From Ruminococcus flavefaciens (GTDB lineage Bacteria > Bacillota > Clostridia > Oscillospirales > Ruminococcaceae): DNA of 5,239 bases. Of the stretch, positions 1 to 5,239 are shown one piece after another. Each line of letters begins with the position of its first letter. The first letter of the stretch is position 1. A model generated the notes under the pieces. The model saw nothing but the letters and a program-made list of their open reading frames with translations, was not told the origin of the DNA and made no database searches. The stretch covers positions 1-5,239 of the forward strand of contig CADBQF010000227.1 of the NCBI GenBank assembly GCA_902796705.1. The letters run 5' to 3'. The position numbers and the translations under genes are program-made.

Positions 1-467
1 AAAAAGTATCTATCGTTCCTCTTGAAGTTATCATCAGAAACGTTGCAGCAGGCAGCTTCTCAAAGAGAATGGGCGTTGAGGAAGGCAGACAGCTCCTCTG
101 TCCTATCCTTGAATACAGCTACAAGAACGACGACCTCGGCGATCCGTTCATCAACGACTACTACGCTCTCGCTCTCGGCATCGCTACAAAGGAAGACCTC
201 GACACTATCGCTAAGTATGCTTTCAAGGTAAACGAGTTCATGGTAAAGTTCTTCAAGGGACTCAACATCGACCTCATCGACTTCAAGATAGAGTTCGGTA
301 AAACTTCCGACGGAACTATCATTCTCGCTGACGAGATCTCACCTGACACCTGCCGTTTCTGGGACAGCACAACTCACGAAAAACTCGACAAGGACCGTTT
401 CCGCAGAGATATGGGCGGTGTTGAAGAAGCTTATCAGGAAATCATGAAGAGACTTATGGGAGAATGA
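1..467 (+). CDS. purC: Phosphoribosylaminoimidazole-succinocarboxamide synthase (SAICAR synthetase), C-terminal part
   Basis: This cytosolic enzyme condenses CAIR with aspartate using ATP to give SAICAR in de novo purine synthesis. The gene is cut by the left window edge; the first full codon is at position 3 and 154 residues are visible, about the last two thirds of a roughly 237-residue family member. Seen directly: an [17 protein letters not shown] stretch matching the conserved RNxAAGSxxKRxGxxEG region, a [12 protein letters not shown] segment matching the substrate/Mg-binding KNDxxxDPxxN region, the signature LIDFKIEFG, and the [12 protein letters not shown] block followed by [12 protein letters not shown], all typical of PurC. 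The internal ATG at 69 lies inside the conserved core and is not the start. The gene ends 3 bases before purF, and its last codons carry the purF ribosome binding site, so the two are probably co-transcribed and translationally coupled. The assignment is very secure. Confidence 0.97.
   Translation, partial: KVSIVPLEVIIRNVAAGSFSKRMGVEEGRQLLCPILEYSYKNDDLGDPFINDYYALALGIATKEDLDTIAKYAFKVNEFMVKFFKGLNIDLIDFKIEFGKTSDGTIILADEISPDTCRFWDSTTHEKLDKDRFRRDMGGVEEAYQEIMKRLMGE
458..463 (+). promoter_or_regulatory. Ribosome binding site of purF, inside purC
   Basis: GGGAGA lies 7 bases upstream of the ATG at 471 and inside the last codons of purC. It fixes the purF start at 471, so the protein begins Met-Gly-Gly. 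No room is left for a longer N-terminal propeptide with its own initiation signal. Confidence 0.75.
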
Positions 468-470
468 TCT

Positions 471-1895
471 ATGGGCGGATTTTTTGGTGCAGCTTCAAAA
501 AACGACTGCGTTACAGACGTATTTTTCGGTACTGACTATCATTCACACCTCGGCACAAGAAGAGGCGGAATGACCTCATACTCCGAGGAGCTTGGATTCC
601 AGAGAAATATCCACAGCATAGAAAATTCACCTTTCCGTACAAAGTTCGAGGACGACGTTGTAAAAATGAGAGGCAAGCTCTGCATCGGCTGCATCAGCGA
701 TACAGATCCCCAGCCTATCCTCGTCCGCTCAAAGCTCGGACTTTACGCTATATGCACAGTAGGAATAATCCGCAATGCAGAGGCTCTCGTGAATGAGCTT
801 CTCGCAAACGGCTGTGCCAACTTCGAGACAATGAGCAGCGGAAATATCAACTCCGGCGACCTCATCGGTGCTCTTATCGCACAGAAGGACAATTTCGTTG
901 ACGGCATCCGCTACGCTCAGGAGAAGATAGAAGGAACTATGTCCCTCATCATTCTCACAAAGGACAGCATCATCGCTGCCCGTGACAAGTATGGCAGACT
1001 TCCTATCATAATAGGAAAGAGAAGCGACGGATTCTGCCTTTCTACAGAATCATTCGCATTCCAGAAGCTCGGCTACCAGACATACCGTGAACTTATCGCC
1101 GGTGAGATAGTGACTATCACTTCCGACGAGTGCCGCACAATCAGCGAGGGCGATGCTTCAAAAATGAAGATATGCACCTTCCTGTGGACTTACTACGGCT
1201 ACCCGAATGCCGTATACGAGGGCGTTACTGTCGAGACTATGAGAACACGCAACGGCGAGATAATGGCAGAAAACGACATCGCTGCCGGAAAGCTCCCCGA
1301 TGTTGACTATGTATGCGGAGTTCCGGATTCAGGCACGCCGCACGCTATCGGCTATGCAAACCGCAGCGGCATACCGTTCGCACGTCCGTTCATCAAGTAT
1401 ACCCCCACATGGCCGAGAAGCTTCATGCCTACAAACCAGAGCATGAGAAATCAGGTCGCTAAAATGAAGCTTATCCCCGTACACGAACTCATCGAGGGCA
1501 AGAAGCTCCTCTTCGTTGATGACAGTATCGTAAGAGGTACTCAGATGCGTGAGACAGTAGAATTCCTCTATGAGAACGGTGCTAAGGAAGTTCATATGCG
1601 TTCTGCCTGTCCGCCTATCATGTACGGCTGCAAATACCTCAACTTCTCACGCAGCCACTCAGAGCTTGAACTCATCGCAAGGCAGATAATCGACGAATTC
1701 GAGGGCATCGAGGGTGTGAAGTATCTCGCAGAATACAGCGACACCAACACCGAGAGAGGCAAGCGTATGCGTCAGGAGATATGCCGCAGACTCAAACTCA
1801 CCTCGCTCGAATTCCAGTCGCTCGAAGGTACAGTCAGGGCTGTAGGCATTCCGGAATGTCAGCTCTGCTCGTTCTGCTGGAGCGGAAAGGAATGA
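471..1895 (+). CDS. purF: Divergent amidophosphoribosyltransferase (PurF) with degenerate glutaminase domain
   Basis: PurF normally transfers ammonia from glutamine to PRPP to make 5-phosphoribosylamine, the first committed step of purine synthesis. The 474 residues are close to the 476 of B. subtilis PurF. Residues 1-230 align with the Ntn-type glutaminase domain and 235-474 with the phosphoribosyltransferase domain. The PRPP loop LLFVDDSIVRGT (346-357) is intact, as are VCGVPDSG (281-288) and a flexible-loop-like stretch at 309-334. The four Fe-S ligand cysteines known from B. subtilis PurF have counterparts at C235, C387, C466 and C469. Odd features: the start is MGGFFG where family members expose CGIVG or CGVFG, so the nucleophilic cysteine is replaced by Gly2; the HVRY and HNGN motifs of the glutamine site are also absent; and about 27 extra residues lie near 406-432. 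From memory, similar MGG-starting homologues occur in Bacteroides, so this is probably a real clade rather than decay. PurF-family membership is secure; glutamine use is doubtful. Confidence 0.9.
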   Translation: MGGFFGAASKNDCVTDVFFGTDYHSHLGTRRGGMTSYSEELGFQRNIHSIENSPFRTKFEDDVVKMRGKLCIGCISDTDPQPILVRSKLGLYAICTVGIIRNAEALVNELLANGCANFETMSSGNINSGDLIGALIAQKDNFVDGIRYAQEKIEGTMSLIILTKDSIIAARDKYGRLPIIIGKRSDGFCLSTESFAFQKLGYQTYRELIAGEIVTITSDECRTISEGDASKMKICTFLWTYYGYPNAVYEGVTVETMRTRNGEIMAENDIAAGKLPDVDYVCGVPDSGTPHAIGYANRSGIPFARPFIKYTPTWPRSFMPTNQSMRNQVAKMKLIPVHELIEGKKLLFVDDSIVRGTQMRETVEFLYENGAKEVHMRSACPPIMYGCKYLNFSRSHSELELIARQIIDEFEGIEGVKYLAEYSDTNTERGKRMRQEICRRLKLTSLEFQSLEGTVRAVGIPECQLCSFCWSGKE

Positions 1896-1905
1896 GCCTT
1901 CCCGC
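1882..1905 (+). other. Small inverted repeat spanning the purF stop
   Basis: GCGGAAAGG (1882-1890) can pair with CCTTCCCGC (1897-1905) around a 6-base loop that includes the purF TGA. This gives nine positions with one A-C mismatch. No T-run follows, so it is not a standard intrinsic terminator. It could protect the purF mRNA end or be chance. Confidence 0.35.
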
Positions 1906-1933
1906 ACAGTCCGGACACAACTCAGAATGATCT

Positions 1934-1973
1934 TTATAGTCAATGCCGGAGCTTTTTCCGGTGTTGGCTATAA
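1934..1973 (+). promoter_or_regulatory. Strong RNA hairpin in the purF-purM intergenic region
   Basis: Bases 1934-1950 pair with 1957-1973 to form a 17-bp uninterrupted stem (14 Watson-Crick pairs and three G-U wobbles) around a six-base loop, GCTTTT. The wobbles fall at 1940/1967, 1944/1963 and 1945/1962. The 3' side is followed by AACTATAAC, not by a T-run, so a canonical intrinsic terminator is unlikely. The stem ends 12 bases before the purM Shine-Dalgarno sequence and leaves that site free. Possible roles are an mRNA processing or stability element separating purC-purF from purM onward, or a partial attenuator. Pairing is read directly from the sequence; function is inference. Confidence 0.65.
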
Positions 1974-1985
1974 CTATAACTTAAC

Positions 1986-1990
1986 GGAGG
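1986..1990 (+). promoter_or_regulatory. Ribosome binding site of purM
   Basis: GGAGG lies 8 bases upstream of the ATG at 1999 in an A/T-rich setting. It is strong and fixes the purM start. After the hairpin it is the only clear signal in the 103-base purF-purM gap; no convincing -35/-10 promoter pair was found there. Confidence 0.8.
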
Positions 1991-1998
1991 ATTAAATA

Positions 1999-3036
1999 AT
2001 GAACAACAGTTTCTCTGAAAGCTACAAAAAAGCCGGTGTCGATGTTACTGCCGGATACAAGGCTGTAGAGCTTATGAAAAAACATATCGCCCGCACTGTG
2101 ACAGCCGGCTGCATCGACGGTATAGGCGGTTTCGGCGGACTCTTTGAGCTGGATATGACCGGTATCACAAAGCCGGTGCTTGTTTCCGGCACTGACGGCG
2201 TAGGCACTAAGATAAAGATCGCTTTCGTTATGGACAAGCACGATACTGTCGGCATCGACTGCGTTGCTATGTGCGTGAACGATATCATCTGCTGCGGTGC
2301 AAAGCCCCAGTTCTTCCTTGACTATATCGCCTGCGGAAAGAACGTCCCGGAAAAGATCGCCCAGATCGTTTCAGGTGTCGCAGAGGGCTGCGTTCAGGCA
2401 GGCTGTGCGCTCATAGGCGGTGAAACTGCCGAGCATCCCGGTCTTATGCCGGAGGACGAGTACGACCTCGCCGGATTCTCTGTAGGTCTTGCTGACAAGG
2501 ACAAGCTCTTCCGCCCCGACACACAGAAGGCAGGAGATGTCCTCGTGGCTATTAAATCAAGCGGCGTACACTCAAACGGTTTCTCCCTCGTAAGAAGCGT
2601 ATTCGACATCACAGAGGAAAATCTCGCAATGCACTTTGACGACCTCGGAAGCACTCTCGGTGAATGCCTCCTCACTCCCACAAGGATCTACGTCAAGGCA
2701 GTATCCTCGCTCATGGACGCTGTGACAGTCAAGGCTGTATCACACATCACAGGCGGCGGATTCTATGAGAATATCCCACGTTCTATCCCGAAGGGACTCT
2801 CTGCAAAGATCGAGAGAGATGCTGTACAGGTACTCCCGATATTCGACCTCATCAAGCGTGCAGGCAATATCCCGGAGAGAGATATGTTCAACACATTCAA
2901 TATGGGCGTAGGAATGGTCGTTTCTGTTGACAAGAACGACGCTGACAAGGCTGTTGCTGCTATAAAGGCTGCCGGCGAAGACGCTTATATCCTCGGTGAA
3001 CTCGTTGAATCAGAAGAAGGAGTGATCATCTGCTGA
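1999..3036 (+). CDS. purM: Phosphoribosylformylglycinamidine cyclo-ligase (AIR synthetase)
   Basis: This cytosolic enzyme uses ATP to close the imidazole ring of FGAM, giving AIR. The 345 residues equal the length of E. coli PurM, so the gene looks complete. Landmarks in order: [20 protein letters not shown] near the N-terminus; the glycine-rich [21 protein letters not shown], the conserved ATP-grasping region of the PurM/PurL superfamily; [12 protein letters not shown], a PurM hallmark; [10 protein letters not shown]; the [10 protein letters not shown] loop; [11 protein letters not shown] in the C-terminal domain; HITGGG; and [10 protein letters not shown] near the end. No key motif is missing. 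It follows a hairpin-containing gap after purF and is followed 16 bases later by an expansin gene, which interrupts the usual purM-purN adjacency. Identification is essentially certain. Confidence 0.98.
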   Translation: MNNSFSESYKKAGVDVTAGYKAVELMKKHIARTVTAGCIDGIGGFGGLFELDMTGITKPVLVSGTDGVGTKIKIAFVMDKHDTVGIDCVAMCVNDIICCGAKPQFFLDYIACGKNVPEKIAQIVSGVAEGCVQAGCALIGGETAEHPGLMPEDEYDLAGFSVGLADKDKLFRPDTQKAGDVLVAIKSSGVHSNGFSLVRSVFDITEENLAMHFDDLGSTLGECLLTPTRIYVKAVSSLMDAVTVKAVSHITGGGFYENIPRSIPKGLSAKIERDAVQVLPIFDLIKRAGNIPERDMFNTFNMGVGMVVSVDKNDADKAVAAIKAAGEDAYILGELVESEEGVIIC

Positions 3037-3052
3037 TCCGGAGCGTGATCCT

Positions 3053-3922
3053 ATGAAAACTTTTTTGATAATACCTGCGGCGGCTGCACTCGTTCTGGCA
3101 GCCGTTCCGCTCAGGGCATCTTCCGCCGATAAGTGTCCGCTCGATCTCAACAGCGACGGCGTTGTCGATGTATTCGACGATATCCTCGCAAGGCAGTCTG
3201 ATCTTCCGCAGTCCGAACAGATGCGGATACACAGATTCGTCATGGGGCTTGGTGATACGGGCGGCTCTTACGACAGCGAATACACTATCGACGAGAGCTG
3301 TATCCTCGAACCCAAGGGAACTGTCCACACGGGCGAGGGAACTTTCTACGGCGGAGGATACGAGGGCGGCTGTGCCATGCTCGATCCAGTTTCGAGGGAC
3401 TACTGGATAGTCGCCATGAACCTTGCCGACTACAATGACGCTCAGCTCGCCGGTGCTTATATTCAGGTGACAGGCGAACTCGGCACGATAAATATGCTCG
3501 TCACCGACCTTCTTCCGGAGGGAAAGAAAGGCGACCTTGACCTTTACACGGACGCTTTTCCGCTCATCGCCCCCGTCGAGAAAGGCCGTGTACCTGTTAG
3601 CTGGAAGATAATCCCCCTCGACAGTGCTGAAAATGCACCTGTGTCATTCAAATACAAAGAGGGTTCGTCCGAACACTGGTGCGGTGTTCAGGTACGCAAC
3701 CACCGCTATCCGATAACAAAACTGGAGTTCCTCAACAGCAGCGGCGAATTTCAGGAGATAAAACGCCGCCCCTACAATTACTTTGAATCGAACGAAATGG
3801 GAAAAGGCCCTTTTACGTTCCGTATAACAGATATATACGGTCAGGTCATCATAGACAGGGATATCCCCCTCTCGACCGACGATACAGAGATAATCCCCGG
3901 ACACGTCCAGTTCCCATTATAA
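3053..3922 (+). CDS. Secreted expansin-like protein (EXLX1/YoaJ type) with N-terminal dockerin-like motif
   Basis: Bacterial expansins loosen cellulose/hemicellulose contacts without hydrolysis. Residues 1-25 form a signal peptide (hydrophobic core 4-20, likely cleavage after SSA at 25). Residues 31-42 form a dockerin-type calcium loop, D31-x-N33-x-D35-x3-D39-x2-D42, followed by FDDILARQ. Only one such repeat is present. Residues 92-289 match B. subtilis EXLX1 along its length: GGGYEGG, LDPVSRDYW, VTDLLPEG and LDLYTDAFP in the D1 barrel; KEGSSEHW, VQVRNHRYP, YNYF, RITDIYG and the terminal PGHVQFPL in the D2/CBM63 domain. By my alignment, functional EXLX1 residues T12, D71, D82, K119, W126 and Y157 correspond to T97, D152, D163, K202, W209 and Y241. 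EXLX1 W125 is His208 and Y73 is Leu154 here. A start at 3053 is supported by GGAG at 3040-3043, 9 bases upstream. The gene lies 16 bases after purM, with no obvious link to purine synthesis; it probably acts outside the cell on plant cell walls. Confidence 0.9.
   Translation: MKTFLIIPAAAALVLAAVPLRASSADKCPLDLNSDGVVDVFDDILARQSDLPQSEQMRIHRFVMGLGDTGGSYDSEYTIDESCILEPKGTVHTGEGTFYGGGYEGGCAMLDPVSRDYWIVAMNLADYNDAQLAGAYIQVTGELGTINMLVTDLLPEGKKGDLDLYTDAFPLIAPVEKGRVPVSWKIIPLDSAENAPVSFKYKEGSSEHWCGVQVRNHRYPITKLEFLNSSGEFQEIKRRPYNYFESNEMGKGPFTFRITDIYGQVIIDRDIPLSTDDTEIIPGHVQFPL
3143..3253 (+). other. Single dockerin-like repeat region in the expansin
   Basis: Residues 31-67 of the expansin start with one complete F-hand-like calcium loop with Asp/Asn at positions 1, 3, 5, 9 and 12, then a helix-like segment. 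Classical type I dockerins carry two such repeats; the following DLPQSEQMRIHRFVMGLGD looks like a helix pair without a second calcium loop. Whether it still binds a cohesin cannot be judged from the sequence alone. Confidence 0.55.
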
Positions 3923-3923
3923 T

Positions 3924-4388
3924 ATGAAAATAAATATCATCGACCTGATATGGTCAATCGCATCAATGGTGACTCTCGCCATAGCACATCACTGCGGTGC
4001 GGTGCTTTACGGGATACTCATAATATACGCAATGATGATCGTCGTGCTGTGGATACATATTCTCGGCATAAAGAAGAGGATATCCGGCAGCCGTGCGGCT
4101 TATGCCACGATAACAGGCTATGAGCGGTCGTTCGAGAAAAATAAGCGTGTATTCCCCACCGTCCGCTATACGACGGAGGAAGGCAGAGAGGTGAACACCA
4201 TTTCAGTCCACCAGGACAAGGAAGAACTCTACGAGATCGGCAGCGAGGAACTCATCTGCTACGATCCGGAAGATCCGATGTTCTTCTATTTTGCCAGCCG
4301 TGAAGACGACCTCACAGCCGGCTATTACCGCATCATGCTGGCAGGAACGGCTATAGCCTTCGTCATCTTCATCATAACACAGATATAG
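3924..4388 (+). CDS. DUF3592-like small membrane protein
   Basis: The 154-residue protein is of unknown function. Two hydrophobic segments at about 4-22 and 25-48 and a third at 134-152 suggest three membrane spans around a soluble middle part (about 50-130). The middle has the pattern ATITGYERSF..., VRYTTEEGREV, YEIGSEELICYDPEDP and FYF, which resembles DUF3592 proteins (a small beta-rich domain between membrane helices). The start lies one base after the expansin stop and has no clear Shine-Dalgarno sequence, so translation probably depends on coupling to the expansin gene. With the expansin it forms a two-gene insert between purM and purN. No catalytic motif is visible and I assign no function. 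The open reading frame is convincing; the family call is moderate. Confidence 0.72.
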   Translation: MKINIIDLIWSIASMVTLAIAHHCGAVLYGILIIYAMMIVVLWIHILGIKKRISGSRAAYATITGYERSFEKNKRVFPTVRYTTEEGREVNTISVHQDKEELYEIGSEELICYDPEDPMFFYFASREDDLTAGYYRIMLAGTAIAFVIFIITQI

Positions 4389-4407
4389 CTGATACCGTCA
4401 GGAATAC

Positions 4408-4413
4408 GGGAGG
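4408..4413 (+). promoter_or_regulatory. Ribosome binding site of purN
   Basis: GGGAGG lies 8 bases upstream of the ATG at 4422, inside the 33-base gap after the membrane-protein gene. It supports this start; the homology of the N-terminal KNIVVLVSGGGTN agrees. Confidence 0.8.
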
Positions 4414-4421
4414 TCATTCCA

Positions 4422-5048
4422 ATGAAAAACATAGTTGTCCTCGTATCAGGGGGCGGAACAAATCTTCAGGCACTCATCGATGCCGAAAAGTCGGGCATCA
4501 TCAGGGGCGGAAAGATCACCTGCGTCATCTCCTCAAAGGAGAACGCCTACGCTCTCGAAAGAGCAAAGCAGAACGATATCCCCTCAAAAGTGATACCCAG
4601 AAAAGCATACTCCGACAGCAAGTCCTACAGCGAAGCTATCCTCGCTGCACTCAATGAGGAAAAAGCTGACCTTGTAGTTCTCGCAGGCTTCATGACGATA
4701 CTCGATGAATGTGTCACGAAAGCCTATGCCTATAAGATCATCAACGTTCACCCGGCACTCATACCGTCATTCTGCGGAGAGGGCTTCTACGGTCTGAAAG
4801 TCCATGAAGCCGCCCTCGCCTACGGCGTGAAAGTCAGCGGTGCTACTATACATTTTGTAAATGAAAAAGCCGATGCAGGTGCTATTATCCTGCAAGGCAC
4901 GGTAAACGTCGAAAAGGACGATACTCCGGAGATACTCCAGCGACGCATCATGGAGAACGTCGAGTGGAAGCTTCTCCCGGAAGCTGTATCGCTCTTCTGT
5001 CAGGACAGGATAGAGATATCCGACGGCAAAGCATACGTTATAAAATAG
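4422..5048 (+). CDS. purN: Phosphoribosylglycinamide formyltransferase (GAR transformylase)
   Basis: PurN moves a formyl group from 10-formyltetrahydrofolate to GAR, giving FGAR, in the cytosol. The 208 residues match the usual length of about 190-215. Seen directly: the N-terminal phosphate-binding SGGGTNLQALID (9-20), the folate-pocket segment VVLAGFMTIL (85-94), and the catalytic set N108 and H110 in INVHPALIP plus D151 in NEKADAGAIILQ, equivalent to E. coli N106, H108 and D144. The GFYGLKVHEAA segment is of the type common in Clostridia. It is the folate-dependent PurN, not the formate-dependent PurT. Its stop codon TAG forms part of the next gene's Shine-Dalgarno sequence, so purN and the following cyclohydrolase are tightly coupled. 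It follows the expansin/DUF3592 insert by 33 bases. Highly confident. Confidence 0.97.
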   Translation: MKNIVVLVSGGGTNLQALIDAEKSGIIRGGKITCVISSKENAYALERAKQNDIPSKVIPRKAYSDSKSYSEAILAALNEEKADLVVLAGFMTILDECVTKAYAYKIINVHPALIPSFCGEGFYGLKVHEAALAYGVKVSGATIHFVNEKADAGAIILQGTVNVEKDDTPEILQRRIMENVEWKLLPEAVSLFCQDRIEISDGKAYVIK

Positions 5049-5052
5049 GAGG
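5047..5052 (+). promoter_or_regulatory. Ribosome binding site of the purO-like gene, overlapping the purN stop
   Basis: AGGAGG starts within the purN TAG stop (5046-5048) and lies 5 bases before the ATG at 5058. This overlap implies coupled translation of purN and the cyclohydrolase. Confidence 0.8.
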
Positions 5053-5057
5053 TCAAT

Positions 5058-5239
5058 ATGAAAAAACTCGATATCGCACAGGAACTCAGCTCAAACGCTT
5101 ACCCCGGAAGAGGTATTATCATCGGCAGGAGCGAATGCGGAAAGTACGCTGTTACTGCTTATTTCATCATGGGCAGGAGCGAGAACAGCCGCAACCGTGT
5201 CTTTGTTGAAGACGGCGACGGCATACGCACACAGGCTTT
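5058..5239 (+). CDS. purO: IMP cyclohydrolase, PurO-like (archaeal-type), N-terminal part
   Basis: Only the first 60 codons are in the window; the gene runs off the right edge. The protein begins MKKLDIAQELSSNAYPGRGI and continues with a G-R-S-x-C-G-K turn, AYFIMGRSENSRNRVF and an acidic VEDGDGIRTQAF stretch. This pattern is characteristic, from memory, of the stand-alone IMP cyclohydrolase family (PurO, Pfam IMP_cyclohyd), which closes FAICAR to IMP in the last step of purine synthesis. Most bacteria instead use the bifunctional PurH. If so, a separate AICAR formyltransferase gene would be expected nearby, probably just downstream. The start is fixed by AGGAGG at 5047-5052. Confidence is good for the family and limited by the short visible length. 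Confidence 0.85.
   Translation, partial: MKKLDIAQELSSNAYPGRGIIIGRSECGKYAVTAYFIMGRSENSRNRVFVEDGDGIRTQA

Noticed and set aside
507..509. Cys13 of PurF as a replacement nucleophile after propeptide cleavage
   Set aside because: The residues around Gly2 (GGFFGAAS) align with the CGVFGIWG strand of B. subtilis PurF, whereas Cys13 is followed by VTDVFF and lacks the Cys-Gly pattern. It was kept only as a way the main finding could be wrong.
1329..1943. Minus-strand open frames opposite purF
   Set aside because: They lie opposite the conserved PurF coding frame, have no ribosome binding site or recognisable motif, and are explained by codon bias on the + strand.
1946..1980. Tandem CTATAA repeat before purM as a -10 promoter element
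   Set aside because: TATAAC occurs at 1969-1974 and 1975-1980, but no good TTGACA-like hexamer lies 16-18 bases upstream, and the first copy is part of the hairpin stem. The evidence is too weak to call a promoter.
1934..1985. purF-purM hairpin as an intrinsic terminator
   Set aside because: The T-run is in the loop, not after the stem; the bases after the stem are ACTATAAC. The opposite strand does not give a terminator either, since no antisense gene ends here.
3010..3328. Minus-strand open frames opposite the purM end and expansin start
   Set aside because: The + strand encodes a clear signal peptide, dockerin-like loop and expansin domain here; the minus-strand frames show no motif.
4394..4410. 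Short CCGT/ACGG inverted repeat before purN
   Set aside because: Only four base pairs; it is expected by chance and partly overlaps the ribosome binding site region.
4964..5209. Overlapping + strand frame across the purN end and purO start
   Set aside because: It is out of frame with both clearly homologous genes, has an unlikely composition, and would ignore the strong AGGAGG at 5047.

Overview
This window is a stretch of a purine-biosynthesis gene cluster with every gene on the + strand. Order: the C-terminal two thirds of purC (SAICAR synthetase), purF (a divergent amidophosphoribosyltransferase), purM (AIR synthetase), a secreted expansin-like protein with a dockerin-like motif, a small DUF3592-like membrane protein, purN (GAR formyltransferase), and the start of an archaeal-type IMP cyclohydrolase gene (PurO-like). 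Gaps are short (1 to 33 bases) except for 103 bases between purF and purM. No tRNA, rRNA, CRISPR array, insertion sequence or purine riboswitch was seen.

The likely source is a fibre-degrading Firmicute of the Ruminococcus group (Oscillospiraceae). This is inferred from the strong Shine-Dalgarno sites, the preference for C-ending codons such as CTC and ATC, the dockerin-like calcium loop on a plant-cell-wall-active protein, the Clostridia-style PurN, and the use of a PurO-type cyclohydrolase. The species cannot be fixed from the window.

Layout: 1-467 purC end; 471-1895 purF, whose ribosome binding site lies inside purC; 1896-1998 intergenic region with a strong 17-bp hairpin just upstream of the purM ribosome binding site; 1999-3036 purM; 3053-3922 expansin; 3924-4388 membrane protein, one base after the expansin stop; 4422-5048 purN; 5058 to the edge purO, with its ribosome binding site overlapping the purN stop.

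How it works together: PurF makes phosphoribosylamine from PRPP, PurN formylates GAR, PurM closes the imidazole ring, PurC adds aspartate to CAIR, and the cyclohydrolase closes the second ring to IMP. Two things stand out. First, the PurF glutaminase domain has lost the N-terminal catalytic cysteine and the other glutamine-site motifs, while the PRPP site and the four Fe-S cysteines remain, so it may use free ammonia or a partner glutaminase. Second, an expansin/CBM63 protein with what looks like half a dockerin, plus a membrane protein, sits between purM and purN with no visible pathway link.
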